A stretch of 64,000 bases of DNA from assembly GCA_965214525.1 (NCBI GenBank), contig OZ243959.1, positions 496,001 through 560,000 on the forward strand, read 5' to 3'. This stretch comes from Qipengyuania_B sp965214525 (GTDB taxonomy: Bacteria > Pseudomonadota > Alphaproteobacteria > Sphingomonadales > Sphingomonadaceae). Below the pieces are notes generated by a model, which made no database searches, was not told the origin of the DNA, and saw only the letters and a program-made list of their open reading frames with translations. The position numbers and the translations under genes are program-made. This document shows, in pieces, positions 17,077 through 26,268 of this stretch; position 1 is the stretch's first letter; every line of letters begins with the position of its first letter.

Positions 17077-17759
17077 TTCAGCAGCGCATTCGTATAGGAA
17101 TCGAACCAGTTCAGGTCGTGTATCTCGACCCAACGGTCGCGGATCGACAGGATGTTTGCTTCCCGCAATCGCCGGATGACGCGGTTCGTATGGATTATGG
17201 TCGCGCCGATCACCATGCCAAGCTGCTGCTGCGTCAGCGGCAGCGTGAACCCCTGCTCACTTGGCGAAAGACGGCGCGCCGCAATCAATCGGCGGCGTGT
17301 TTGGGCGACGAACACGCTCAGCCGTTCGTCCGTGTTCAATTGTCCGATAGCGCCGATCGCCTCGCGCAGATATCGGGCGTCGGCTACGAGATACCGCAAT
17401 GTCGAAGAAAGCAGGTCGTCCTGCCGGGTCAGGGCGGAGGCCAGTACGCTGGCATCGACGCACAGCAATGTCGCATCGGTAAGCGCGGTGATCGCATCAT
17501 CGCGGCCTGGACTCACCAGGTTGTGCATATCGAGGAAATCGCCGGGCAGATAGATCGCGTTTGCGCTTTGCTTCCCGCTTTCGAACAAATGCGAGCGCAT
17601 CAACCAGCCTTCGGCGAGCATATGGATAGCCGTCGGCCGGTCGGCGAACGACAAGGCCTTGCCGGCGAGGATCGTGATATCCCTTGCCTTGTCCTGGAAG
17701 AACGACACCAAAGCGCTTTCCGGCAAGGTCGAAGCCGACTGTGATGTCTGCATGTCCAT
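17073..17759 (-). CDS. Crp/Fnr family transcriptional regulator
   Basis: 228 residues from ATG at 17759. The N-terminal cyclic-nucleotide-like beta barrel spans about 20-120 (RDITILAGKALSFADRP, AIYLPGDFLDMHNLVS). The C-terminal winged helix has FTLPLTQQQLGMVIGATIIHTNRVIRRL, the usual HTH_Crp recognition region. There is no cysteine cluster for an Fnr-type iron-sulphur centre and no clear cAMP pocket, so the effector is unknown. An inverted repeat upstream at 17818-17841 is a candidate autoregulatory operator. It is divergent from the DEAD-box helicase gene. Confidence 0.88.
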   Translation of the reverse strand: MDMQTSQSASTLPESALVSFFQDKARDITILAGKALSFADRPTAIHMLAEGWLMRSHLFESGKQSANAIYLPGDFLDMHNLVSPGRDDAITALTDATLLCVDASVLASALTRQDDLLSSTLRYLVADARYLREAIGAIGQLNTDERLSVFVAQTRRRLIAARRLSPSEQGFTLPLTQQQLGMVIGATIIHTNRVIRRLREANILSIRDRWVEIHDLNWFDSYTNALLN

Positions 17760-17817
17760 AGTGCCGTCCCCAAACGACTGTATCCTGCCGCCAAAACACA
17801 TCGCAAATCAAGCTATT

Positions 17818-17841
17818 GCGCAAATTCGATTGACTTTGCGC
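17818..17841. promoter_or_regulatory. inverted repeat, candidate Crp/Fnr-type operator
   Basis: GCGCAAA and TTTGCGC are separated by ten bases (17825-17834) in the divergent region between the Crp/Fnr gene and the helicase gene, about 60 bases from the regulator start. Symmetry and position fit an operator, but the spacing is not the classic Crp or Fnr box. Confidence 0.4.
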
Positions 17842-18021
17842 CCGGCATTGCCCAAATCGCGGCGTATCGAAACGCCAAGGCGGCGTGAAGCGACGGTATC
17901 GACACGATATCGTCCTGCCGCGTTTCGGTTCTACACTTTCAGACTTCCCTATTCACGCGGGCGGTTTTCCCCACCCGCGCCGCGCCGGCTTTTCGTGCGC
18001 GCCGCATATTCGCGAGTTATC

Positions 18022-19419
18022 ATGACGACTTTTCAAGAACTCGGGCTGTCGCAGCCCGTACTTCAGGCATTGGACCTGAAGAATTATACCACGCCCACCC
18101 CAATCCAGGCGCAGGCGATCCCCCCCGTTCTGGAGGGGCGCGACCTGTTGGGCATCGCGCAGACAGGAACCGGCAAGACGGCGGCGTTCATGCTCCCCAG
18201 CATCGACCGGCTTCGCGATGCAGAGCGGCAGACGCCGTTCAAATCGGCGCGCATGCTGGTGCTGGCTCCCACGCGCGAACTGGCCGGGCAGATCGCCCAG
18301 AGTGCCAAGGATTACGGCGCGCTCGCCGGCCTCAAGGTGCAGTCCATCGTCGGCGGCACCTCGGTCAACAAGGATCGCAACAAGCTGCATCGCGGTACGG
18401 ATATCTTGGTGGCGACGCCGGGGCGGCTGCTCGACCTGATCGACCAGAAGGCGTTCAACCTGTCGGGCATCGAAATCCTGGTTCTCGACGAGGCGGACCA
18501 GATGCTCGATCTTGGCTTCATCCACGCATTGCGCCGCATCCATCAACTGGCCCCCAAAGAGCGGCAGACGCTGTTCTTTTCGGCAACGATGCCCACCGCC
18601 ATTCGCGAACTGGTCAAGCAATACTGCCACGACCCGGTCCAGGTCAGCGTGACACCGGCTGCCACCACTGCCGAACGGGTGGATCAATATCTGTTCATGG
18701 TGCAGCAGGACGAGAAGCAGTCCCTTCTGGTGATGGTTCTCACTGGCCGACATGACGTGCCGGGCAAGGTGGAACGTGTGCTGGTATTCACCCGCACTAA
18801 GCACGGCGCCGACAGGGTGGTGAAGAGGTTGGCTCAGGACGGCATTCGCGCCAACGCGATCCACGGCAACAAGAGCCAGCCGCAGCGCGAGCGTGCGCTG
18901 GACGAGTTCCGCCGCGGCAAGACCCAGGTGCTGATCGCTACCGACGTTGCGGCGCGCGGAATCGACATCCCGGGCGTCAGCCATGTCATCAATTACGAAC
19001 TGCCCAACGTGCCCGAACAATATGTTCACCGTATCGGGCGCACGGCACGGGCCGGTGCGGATGGGGTCGCCATCGCGTTCTGTGCCGAGGACGAACGCGC
19101 GTATCTCAAGGACATTCGCAAGAACACCGATGCGGAGTTTGAACGGCTGCCTTTGCCGGACAATTTCCGCGCGGTGGTGGAAGGGGTCGGCCCGACCAAG
19201 CCGCCGCCCAAGCAACAGCAGGGCCGGGCCAGGGTTACGCCCGCGGGCGGTTCGCCGCGGCAGGATGCCGGAAAGGCGCAACGCAAGCATCCGGGGCGTG
19301 CGGGCAAGCCCAACCGTGAACGGTCGAACCGCGAAGGGGTGGAGGGCCGCCAGACAGACCAGCGGCCGAACCGCAATCGCAACCGGAACCGGTCGCGTAC
19401 GAACTCCCAGAACGGCTGA
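18022..19419 (+). CDS. DEAD-box ATP-dependent RNA helicase
   Basis: 465 residues from ATG at 18022. It has the Q motif (TPTPIQAQAIP), Walker A AQTGTGKTAA, PTRELAGQ, DEAD in VLDEADQMLDLGF, SAT, DVAARGIDIPGVSHVINYELP and HRIGRTARAG. After residue 375 comes a disordered Arg/Gly/Lys/Pro-rich tail (QQQGRARV ... RNRNRNRSRTN) typical of RhlE-type helicases acting in ribosome assembly or RNA decay. Which paralogue (RhlE or other) cannot be decided from sequence alone. The open frame upstream of the ATG is non-coding leader. Confidence 0.94.
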   Translation: MTTFQELGLSQPVLQALDLKNYTTPTPIQAQAIPPVLEGRDLLGIAQTGTGKTAAFMLPSIDRLRDAERQTPFKSARMLVLAPTRELAGQIAQSAKDYGALAGLKVQSIVGGTSVNKDRNKLHRGTDILVATPGRLLDLIDQKAFNLSGIEILVLDEADQMLDLGFIHALRRIHQLAPKERQTLFFSATMPTAIRELVKQYCHDPVQVSVTPAATTAERVDQYLFMVQQDEKQSLLVMVLTGRHDVPGKVERVLVFTRTKHGADRVVKRLAQDGIRANAIHGNKSQPQRERALDEFRRGKTQVLIATDVAARGIDIPGVSHVINYELPNVPEQYVHRIGRTARAGADGVAIAFCAEDERAYLKDIRKNTDAEFERLPLPDNFRAVVEGVGPTKPPPKQQQGRARVTPAGGSPRQDAGKAQRKHPGRAGKPNRERSNREGVEGRQTDQRPNRNRNRNRSRTNSQNG

Positions 19420-19491
19420 TAAGGCGGGGCTTGGCAGTTGCCTTGGTTGGATCGATCGCCATATCGCCTGGGCGTGACGAAAGGATGACGC

Positions 19492-20850
19492 ATGCCTGCC
19501 CCCATGAGTGACTTCGATTACGATCTTTTTACCATCGGCGCGGGCTCCGGCGGGGTCCGCGCCTCGCGCGTGGCCGCTGCGCACGGGGCAAAAGTCGCGA
19601 TAGCGGAGGAACACCGAGTTGGCGGTACGTGCGTCATCCGGGGCTGCGTGCCCAAGAAAATGCTGGTCTATGGCGCGCAGTTTGCCGAGGATCTGGAGGA
19701 TGCCAAGCAGTTCGGCTGGACGCTGGGGGAATGCACCTTTGATTGGCAGGCACTGCGCGATCACGTGCTGGCCGATGTGGATCGGCTGAACGGGTTATAC
19801 ACCCAGACACTCGAAAACCACGATGTGGAAATCTTCCACGAACGGGTGACCATGACCGGTCCGCAAGAAATCGCCCTTGCCAGCGGCAGAACCGTTACCG
19901 CAAAGCACATTTTGATCGCCACGGGTGCAACCCCGCACGTTCCGTCTTTCCCCGGTTGCGAACTGGGTATCACAAGCAACGAGGCATTCCATCTCGACGC
20001 CTTGCCCAGACGGATCATCATCGCGGGCGGCGGGTATATCGCCAACGAATTTGCCGGTATCTTCAACGAGTTCGGATGCAAGGTTACCATCGTCAACCGT
20101 TCGGACGTGCTGCTACGCCAGTATGACGAGAGCCTGCGCGACCGGCTGCTGCAGATCAGCATGACGAAAGGAATCGATTTTCGCTTCCATGCGCAATTCG
20201 AGCGGATCGAGCGGACCGAGGGCGGTTGCCTGAAAGTGACGATGACCAAGCATGAGCCGATGGAGGTCGATTGCGTCATGTTCGCCACCGGCCGCGTGCC
20301 GCACACGCGCGGGCTAGGGTTGGACAAGGCCGGTGTCGAACTGGGCAAATCGGGCGAGGTCATCGTGGGTCGCTTTTCCAGAACCAACGTCGATCACATC
20401 TATGCCGTGGGCGATTGCACCAACCGCGTGCAACTGACGCCCGTGGCCATCCGCGAAGGGCAGGCCTTTGCCGATACCGTGTTCGGCAACAAGCCAACCA
20501 GCGTCAGCTATGACAGCATTCCCAGCGCGGTGTTCAGTCACCCGCCGATCGCCAGCGTCGGCATGACCGAGGGCGAGGCGCGCAATACGCTCGGTTCGAT
20601 CAAGGTGTATCAATCCGATTTCCGCGCGATGAAGAACGTGGTTGCCGGACGGAACGAGCGATCCTTGTACAAGATGGTATGCGAAGGTGATAACGAGCGG
20701 ATCGTGGGGCTGCACATGATCGGCCCGGAAGCGCCGGAGATCATGCAGGCGGCAGCCATCGCAGTGAAGGCAGGGCTTACCAAGGCCGATTTCGATGCGA
20801 CCGTGGCGCTGCATCCCACCATGTCGGAAGAACTGGTGCTGATGCGCTAG
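19492..20850 (+). CDS. gor: glutathione-disulfide reductase
   Basis: 452 residues. This FAD enzyme reduces oxidised glutathione with NADPH. FAD binding is by TIGAGSGGVRASR, the redox disulfide is Cys47/Cys52 in GGTCVIRGCVPKK, the NAD(P) motif is IAGGGYIANEFAGIF, and the C-terminal HPTMSEE carries the active-site His-Glu pair. AAAGGA eight bases before the ATG supports the start. It stands alone, with no terminator that I can see. Confidence 0.94.
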   Translation: MPAPMSDFDYDLFTIGAGSGGVRASRVAAAHGAKVAIAEEHRVGGTCVIRGCVPKKMLVYGAQFAEDLEDAKQFGWTLGECTFDWQALRDHVLADVDRLNGLYTQTLENHDVEIFHERVTMTGPQEIALASGRTVTAKHILIATGATPHVPSFPGCELGITSNEAFHLDALPRRIIIAGGGYIANEFAGIFNEFGCKVTIVNRSDVLLRQYDESLRDRLLQISMTKGIDFRFHAQFERIERTEGGCLKVTMTKHEPMEVDCVMFATGRVPHTRGLGLDKAGVELGKSGEVIVGRFSRTNVDHIYAVGDCTNRVQLTPVAIREGQAFADTVFGNKPTSVSYDSIPSAVFSHPPIASVGMTEGEARNTLGSIKVYQSDFRAMKNVVAGRNERSLYKMVCEGDNERIVGLHMIGPEAPEIMQAAAIAVKAGLTKADFDATVALHPTMSEELVLMR

Positions 20851-20984
20851 CCGCATCGCATGCCTAGGCGCCGATTCGGTGCATAGGGCGGGGTCGGAAC
20901 TTGCGTGGACGATGACGTGCGGCCAAGAGGCGACCGGATCGGCGAATCATGCGATCGGAAAAAAGGGGCGGGCAGGCCGAAGCG

Positions 20985-21539
20985 ATGAATGTTCTGGCTT
21001 CACGCGGACAATTGCGGGCCAGCCTGTTGCGTTGGGCGCTCGTGTGCGTACCAGCGGTCGTCCTGCTAGGCTTTCTGTCCGGGCAAGCGTCGGGTAGTTC
21101 TGCCGATAGTTCCTGGTTCGCCGGCTTGACCAAACCCGATATCTATCCCCCCGCCGCGACCTTCGGCATCGTATGGACGATCCTTTACGCGATGATCGGG
21201 TTCGCCCTGGCGATGATCTGCGCTGCTTGGGGAGCGCGCGAACGGGGCATTGCAATCGTGCTGTTCGCCATCCAACTGGCGCTCAATCTCGCCTGGTCCC
21301 CGCTGTTCTTCGCGGCGCATCAGATCACCGCGGCCCTTGTGCTGCTGCTGGTGCTCGACGTGGCGGTCATTGCCACGACCATTCAGTTCTGGCGGGTGCG
21401 CCGCTGGGCGGGTCTGCTGATGCTGCCCTACCTTGCCTGGATATTGTTCGCCACCGCGCTGAATTGGCAGTTTCTGCAGCTCAATCCGGCAGCCGACGGG
21501 GTGGGGGCGTCGGGCGCGATTGAGCGGGTCAGGATTTAG
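20985..21539 (+). CDS. TspO/MBR family membrane protein
   Basis: 184 residues from the ATG at 20985; an ATG at 20949 is also possible. It is a five-helix membrane protein: WFAGLTKPDIYPPAATFGIVW, ALNLAWSPLFF and ALNWQFLQLN are TspO signatures (the WxPxxxF and LNxxWS-type blocks). TspO binds porphyrins and is linked to tetrapyrrole and photosynthesis-gene regulation in alphaproteobacteria. No pigment genes are nearby apart from hemA at 3 kb. Usual family length is about 160, so the N-terminus is slightly extended. Confidence 0.9.
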   Translation: MNVLASRGQLRASLLRWALVCVPAVVLLGFLSGQASGSSADSSWFAGLTKPDIYPPAATFGIVWTILYAMIGFALAMICAAWGARERGIAIVLFAIQLALNLAWSPLFFAAHQITAALVLLLVLDVAVIATTIQFWRVRRWAGLLMLPYLAWILFATALNWQFLQLNPAADGVGASGAIERVRI

Positions 21540-21576
21540 GCTGGACAGAACCTCACGCCATGCCCATTTCGATAGT

Positions 21577-21837
21577 ATGCAAAGTAGAAACCCCGTCATC
21601 GCCGATTTCGTCAAGCTTGCCAACAGTGCCGCGGGTACTTTTGCGGGCATGACCCGTGAAGCGCGCGAAAATGCGCGCCAACGCCTGCAAGAAGCCATGG
21701 GCGGCATGGATTTCGTGAGCCGCGAGGAGTTCGATACCGTCAAGGCAATGGCGGCGATGGCCCGCGACGAGAACGAAGCATTGAAAGCGCGCATCGCGAC
21801 GCTCGAGGCCAAGCATGCCGGTGATGACGCGTCATAG
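21577..21837 (+). CDS. UbiK-type (BMFP) accessory factor
   Basis: 86 residues from ATG at 21577. NPVIADFVKLANSAAGTFAGM followed by amphipathic helices and a C-terminal coiled coil (FDTVKAMAAMARDENEALKARIATLEAK) matches the BMFP/YqiC-UbiK family, which forms trimeric membrane-associated coiled coils and assists ubiquinone synthesis. The frame opens 19 codons earlier, overlapping the TspO end, but the ATG before QSRNPVI is the usual start. Confidence 0.85.
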   Translation: MQSRNPVIADFVKLANSAAGTFAGMTREARENARQRLQEAMGGMDFVSREEFDTVKAMAAMARDENEALKARIATLEAKHAGDDAS

Positions 21838-21895
21838 CTCTCTTTGACATACAGCAAATATGAGGCGGGGGATTGCTCTGCCCGTTTCGCGATGA

Positions 21896-22138
21896 ATGTT
21901 CACGCAACTCAACCCCGCGACCCCGTTGCACGTCTTGGGACGGGGGGACGGGTTTGCGCTTGGCGTGATCGATTACGGGCAGGAACATAACATCCTTTGG
22001 GTGACCGCGATCACCGACACCGGCGAGATCTGGTGCGCGCCCAATGCCGAGGTCCGCATGCAATCGAACTGGTCGATGGGCCGGGACGTGGCGATGGCCG
22101 TCAAGATGTCCAGGGAAAGCCAGGCCGACGAACCTTGA
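21896..22138 (+). CDS. conserved small protein of unknown function
   Basis: 80 residues. It has the strand-rich pattern GRGDGFALGVIDYGQEHNILW and AITDTGEIWCAPNAEVRMQSNW, with no signal peptide or membrane segment. It looks like a small globular protein of the type found as hypothetical in sphingomonads, but I cannot name the family. It lies between the UbiK-like gene and recO on the same strand. Confidence 0.7.
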   Translation: MFTQLNPATPLHVLGRGDGFALGVIDYGQEHNILWVTAITDTGEIWCAPNAEVRMQSNWSMGRDVAMAVKMSRESQADEP

Positions 22139-22198
22139 TGGCGGCCGGTCGGCAAACCGCTTGCCGACCACATTCTGGGCGCGCAAAGCGGCTGCAGG

Positions 22199-22801
22199 AT
22201 GTATCTTCGCGCCCCCGCCATCCTTCTTGCAACGCGCGCCCATGGCGAAAACGGCGTTGTCGTCCGTATGTTGACGCATGCCGCGGGGCTGGTGCCTGCC
22301 TATGTCGCGGGGGGAAGGGGCCGCAGGATGCGACCCGTGGTGCTCCCCGGAAACCTGGTGGCCGCCGAAGTGCGCGCGCGCTCCGACAGCCAGCTTCCCT
22401 TTGCCCGCCTGGAACTGTCCCGCAGCCGCGCGCCGTGGCTGGCCGAGCCCTTGCCCGCGGCGGCGATCGCCTGGGCGTGCGCATTGACGGCCAGCGTCCT
22501 GCCCGAGCGACAGCCCTATTCGCCCATCTACTTCGCGCTCGATGCGCTGCTCGAGGCGATCGTGGCGGCACCGTCGGCGCGCGGCTGGCTACCGGGCTTC
22601 ATCGCGTTCGAACGTCTGCTGCTGCGCGATCTGGGCTATGGGCGGTCGCGCTTTCCCGTCCCCGATGAGGTAGCGGACCAGCTGGCGCTGTTCGACAGAC
22701 AGGGCCGGGCCATCGCACACCACCTGCTTGCCGACTATCAGCAGGATGTTATGGCATCGCGCGAAGTGCTCATCGGAAGGTTGCGACGGATGCTGTCATG
22801 A
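22199..22801 (+). CDS. recO: DNA repair protein RecO
   Basis: 200 residues, about 40 shorter than typical RecO. The N-terminal OB fold is recognisable (APAILLATRAHGENGVVVRMLT, GLVPAYVAGGRGRRMRP), and the helical C-terminal part has FERLLLRDLGYG. The cysteine zinc site seen in many RecO proteins is absent; only one cysteine is present. RecO anneals complementary strands and loads RecA with RecR. The TGA overlaps the leuB ATG (ATGA). Confidence 0.88.
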   Translation: MYLRAPAILLATRAHGENGVVVRMLTHAAGLVPAYVAGGRGRRMRPVVLPGNLVAAEVRARSDSQLPFARLELSRSRAPWLAEPLPAAAIAWACALTASVLPERQPYSPIYFALDALLEAIVAAPSARGWLPGFIAFERLLLRDLGYGRSRFPVPDEVADQLALFDRQGRAIAHHLLADYQQDVMASREVLIGRLRRMLS

Positions 22802-23856
22802 AGATTGCCCTGCTTCCTGGCGACGGGATCGGCCCGGAAGTCATCGCGCAAGCCCGGCGCCTGCTCGATGCCTGCCGCCTGCCGGGCTTGACGATCTTCG
22901 AGGGGGATGTCGGCGGCATCGCATATCGGCGGCACGGGACGCCGTTGCCTGAGGAAACGCTGGTGATGGTGCGTGCCTGCGATGCCGTGCTGTTCGGCGC
23001 GGTGGGCGATCCGCAAAAGGACATGCTGCCACGCGAACAGCGGCCGGAACAGGCCATTCTGGGCCTGCGCCGAGCATTGGGCCTGTTCGCGAACCTGCGC
23101 CCCGCAAGCGCGTTTCCCGGGCTGGCGCATCTGTCCCCGCTGAAGGCCGACATCGCGGGCGACATCGATTGCCTCATCGTGCGCGAGCTTACCGGAGATG
23201 TCTATTTCGGCGAGAAGGGGGTGGATCGGCACAGCGATGGAACCTCTACCGGATGGGACCGGATGAGCTATTCCACGCCCGAAGTGGAGCGGATCGCCCG
23301 GATGGCCTTTACAGCGGCAGGTGCGCGGCGCCAGCGCGTGACGAGCGTCGACAAGGCGAATGTCCTGCATACGAGCGGCGTATGGCGCGACACGGTCACG
23401 ATGGTCGCAAAAGACTATCCCGACATTGCCCTCGAGCATATGTACGTTGATAACGCCGCAATGCAGATGGTGCGCGCGCCGCAGGCTTTCGACGTCGTAC
23501 TGACGGGCAATCTGTTCGGCGACATCCTGTCCGATCAGGCAAGCGCCTGCGTCGGCTCCATCGGGTTGATGCCGAGCGCGTCCCTTGGCGAACGGAAGAC
23601 AAGATACGGCACGTTCGGCCTTTACGAGCCAATCCATGGCAGTGCGCCCGATATTGCGGGAACGGGCCGGGCCAACCCCATCGCCGCCATCCTCAGCCTG
23701 GCGATGCTGCTGCGTCATTCGCTGGGCCGCGAGGAGGATGCCGCGCGCGTGGAGCGCGCGGTGGCGCAAACCTTGGCCGATAATGTGCTGGGGCACGATC
23801 TGGCCGGCACCGCCACCACCAGCGCCATCGGCGATGCCGTGCTGGCGCGCCTTTGA
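22798..23856 (+). CDS. leuB: 3-isopropylmalate dehydrogenase
   Basis: 352 residues. It oxidatively decarboxylates 3-isopropylmalate in leucine synthesis. Blocks are LPGDGIGPEVIAQARRLL, the substrate-binding arginines in LGLRRALGLFANLRPA, RELTGDVYFGEKG, VDKANVLHTSGVWR with the catalytic Lys, and NLFGDILSDQA with the metal-binding Asps. GSAPDIAGTGRANP near the end binds NAD. It overlaps recO by four bases, and the next gene starts inside its stop. Confidence 0.96.
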   Translation: MKIALLPGDGIGPEVIAQARRLLDACRLPGLTIFEGDVGGIAYRRHGTPLPEETLVMVRACDAVLFGAVGDPQKDMLPREQRPEQAILGLRRALGLFANLRPASAFPGLAHLSPLKADIAGDIDCLIVRELTGDVYFGEKGVDRHSDGTSTGWDRMSYSTPEVERIARMAFTAAGARRQRVTSVDKANVLHTSGVWRDTVTMVAKDYPDIALEHMYVDNAAMQMVRAPQAFDVVLTGNLFGDILSDQASACVGSIGLMPSASLGERKTRYGTFGLYEPIHGSAPDIAGTGRANPIAAILSLAMLLRHSLGREEDAARVERAVAQTLADNVLGHDLAGTATTSAIGDAVLARL

Positions 23857-24947
23857 CAGTCGAACTCGCGGTTGTCCTGCCGACGTTGAACGAGCGGGAG
23901 AGCATCGCCAGCGTGATCGCGCGGATAGCCGCCGCGCTTTCCGGCATCGCCTGGGAAATCGTGGTGGTCGATGATGACAGCGCCGATGGCACGGCCGAAC
24001 TCGCGCGCGGTCTGGCGCGCGATGATAAGCGTATCCGCGTCATGCAGCGGTTCGGACGGCGGGGGTTGGCCGGCGCTGCGATCGAGGGCATTTGCGCGAC
24101 CGCCGCGCCTTACGTCGCCGTGATGGATGCCGATCATCAGCACGATCCCGCGCTATTGCCGGCGATGCTTTCACAGGTCCGCTCTGGGGCGGCCGACATT
24201 GCCATCGCCTCCCGCTTCATCGAAGGGGGCAGCGCGGATGGTCTGGCGAATGCAAGGCGCAAACGGGGCTCTATCCTCGCCAATGCGCTCGTGCGGCGAT
24301 TGGTCGCGACCGACGTCGCTGATCCGATGAGCGGGTTCTTCCTGATCGAAACCGCGCGCGTTCGCTCCCTTGCTCCACAACTATCGGGTATCGGGTTCAA
24401 GCTTCTGCTCGATCTTCTCGCCACGGCGACACCGCCCATGCGCGTGGCCGAGATACCCTTGCGGTTCGAAGATCGTGTCGCAGGGCACAGCAAGCTCGAC
24501 CGGGCAATCATCTTCGAATTCCTCGTCGGCTTGTACGACAAGACACTGGGCCGGTTCATTCCTACCCGGTTCGCCCTGTTCGGCACGGTCGGGGCGTTGG
24601 GCGTGGCGGTGCATCTGCTGGTGCTGGCGACGCTTTACCCGCGCGTATCCGCAACGTTCTGGAAAACTCAGGCTGTCGCTACGCTGGTGGCCATGAGTTT
24701 CAACTTCTGGCTCAACAACTGGCTCACGTATCGCGATCGCCGGCTCACGGGAACAATCGCCTTGGTGCGCGGGTGGGCGGGGTTCTGCGCGGCTTGCGCG
24801 ATCGGCGCGCTGGGCAATGTCGCCACAGCGGGTTTTTTGAAGGAACGCGGGTTATACTGGGTCTTTGCGGCGTTGGCGGGGATCGTGATCGGCGCTGTCT
24901 GGAACTACGCGCTGTCCAACCGCTTCGTTTGGGGTCGCTTCGGCTAG
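23853..24947 (+). CDS. polyprenyl-phosphate mannosyltransferase-like GT2 fused to GtrA
   Basis: 364 residues from TTG at 23853 (TTGA overlap with the leuB stop). Residues 1-225 are a family 2 glycosyltransferase of the dolichyl-phosphate mannose synthase type: VVLPTLNERES, VVVDDDSADGTAELA, the DADHQHDP metal motif and DPMSGFFLIE. Residues 234-360 are a GtrA domain with four membrane helices (FALFGTVGALGVAVHLL, NFWLNNWLTYRDR). Such fusions make and possibly flip polyprenyl-phosphate sugars. It points at the PMT-type gene on the other strand, one base away. Confidence 0.9.
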   Translation: MTVELAVVLPTLNERESIASVIARIAAALSGIAWEIVVVDDDSADGTAELARGLARDDKRIRVMQRFGRRGLAGAAIEGICATAAPYVAVMDADHQHDPALLPAMLSQVRSGAADIAIASRFIEGGSADGLANARRKRGSILANALVRRLVATDVADPMSGFFLIETARVRSLAPQLSGIGFKLLLDLLATATPPMRVAEIPLRFEDRVAGHSKLDRAIIFEFLVGLYDKTLGRFIPTRFALFGTVGALGVAVHLLVLATLYPRVSATFWKTQAVATLVAMSFNFWLNNWLTYRDRRLTGTIALVRGWAGFCAACAIGALGNVATAGFLKERGLYWVFAALAGIVIGAVWNYALSNRFVWGRFG

Positions 24948-24948
24948 C

Positions 24949-26223
24949 CTACCTCCAGCTATCGAGCCACATCCATTCCTCGAACCCACGCGGTCCGTCG
25001 AGCGGCGCGGCGCTCAGAACAGGGAAGAAATGCACGAACAGGATTACGCTTCCAAGCGGGGGCAGGATGGCAAGCCATCGCCATCCACGCTGCCATAATG
25101 CGTCGCAGGCCAGCGCCAGCCCCCCCAGCAACACGGATGCGGGCAACAGATAGTGGTAGTAGAACTGCACCGGCTTGGCAGCGATAACCCAGAAGCCGAG
25201 CGTGACCGCGTAAAGGATCGCTATGGCAAGCGCGGCGCCGTTATGGCGCGCGAGGCTGGCCCATGCACACCAGGCGAGCGCCGGCAGACCCAGCAGCATG
25301 GTCAACGGATTGCCGATTAGCAGGACGCCGCGCTGGGCACCATCAGCGTGCTCGTACAAGTACCAGATAGGGCGCAGGTTCACGATCCATTCCCGCCAAT
25401 TGCTTTGATAGGTATGGGGCATCAGCACGGCTTGCTGCAGCCGCATCATATCTTGATGTTGTGCCACGAAGTCGCGCGGGATCGGCTCGTCCAGCAGCCA
25501 GTAACCCGGTATGTATGTTGCTGCGTACACCAGCAGGGGCATGATCCCGAGCCATATGGCTGCCTCCAGCAAGGAGATCCCCGGAACCGGCGCACCGCGT
25601 CGGCTGAACAGCAAGCGACGTCGTCCGGCCTGCCAGCGCAGCACGAGAAAGGCAAGGCCAGGCACCGGGGCGACCGCCGCCGCATTCCATTTGCAAGCGA
25701 TCGCCAGTCCGAGCGCGCAGCCGCAAGCGATCAGCCGCATCCGGCCATGTTCGGGTTCGCGCATCGCAGCAGCAGCCTGCCACATGGCGATCCCGACGAA
25801 AGCCAGCATGAAGATGTCGAGCATGGCGATGCGCGCTTGCACGAACAGCAAAAAGCCCGTTGCTAGCAACAGGCCATAAGCCAGCGTGGCGAAGCGGTGG
25901 CAAGTGGCGAACCACATCGCCCGCATGCCGGCAAACAGCGTGACGCTGCCCGCAAGGCTCGAGGCGATGCGCCAGCCAAACGGGGTATCGCCAAACAGGC
26001 CGATGCCTCCGGCGATAAGCAGTTTGCCAAATGGCGGATGTTCCGGATTGAGAAACCGTGTGCCCTCCAGATATGCGAGGGCGGGGGGCAGGTAATGGAT
26101 TTCATCGAAAAACGGGGCGGAAGGGATCGTCAGGTGCAGCTGGCACAGCAGCCAGAACCCCAAGGCCAGGACGACGCACCACCCCCATGGATCGGGCGAA
26201 CCCATTCTCGGCGATGACCTCAT
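24949..26223 (-). CDS. PMT-type (GT39) protein O-mannosyltransferase-like protein
   Basis: 424 residues from ATG at 26223, with about ten membrane helices. The first periplasmic loop has the PMT hallmark acidic pair (FFDEIHY, Asp40-Glu41) followed by NPEHPPFGKLL (60-70), as in bacterial and fungal protein O-mannosyltransferases. RIAMLDIFML and KWNAAAVAPVPGLAFL are further family blocks. It would transfer mannose from a polyprenyl-phosphate donor to secreted proteins; the adjacent DPM1-GtrA gene could supply that donor. The open frame beyond 26223 is a shadow of metZ. Confidence 0.87.
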   Translation of the reverse strand: MRSSPRMGSPDPWGWCVVLALGFWLLCQLHLTIPSAPFFDEIHYLPPALAYLEGTRFLNPEHPPFGKLLIAGGIGLFGDTPFGWRIASSLAGSVTLFAGMRAMWFATCHRFATLAYGLLLATGFLLFVQARIAMLDIFMLAFVGIAMWQAAAAMREPEHGRMRLIACGCALGLAIACKWNAAAVAPVPGLAFLVLRWQAGRRRLLFSRRGAPVPGISLLEAAIWLGIMPLLVYAATYIPGYWLLDEPIPRDFVAQHQDMMRLQQAVLMPHTYQSNWREWIVNLRPIWYLYEHADGAQRGVLLIGNPLTMLLGLPALAWCAWASLARHNGAALAIAILYAVTLGFWVIAAKPVQFYYHYLLPASVLLGGLALACDALWQRGWRWLAILPPLGSVILFVHFFPVLSAAPLDGPRGFEEWMWLDSWR

Positions 26224-26268
26224 GAAGCCGGTCTGTAAGGTCGTGTCCGATGGGCGACAACCGTTTTG

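Noticed and set aside
17953..19764. 603-codon minus-strand frame opposite the DEAD-box helicase
   Set aside because: The composition (His/Arg/Leu-rich, no family blocks) is that of an antisense shadow of a GC-rich gene.
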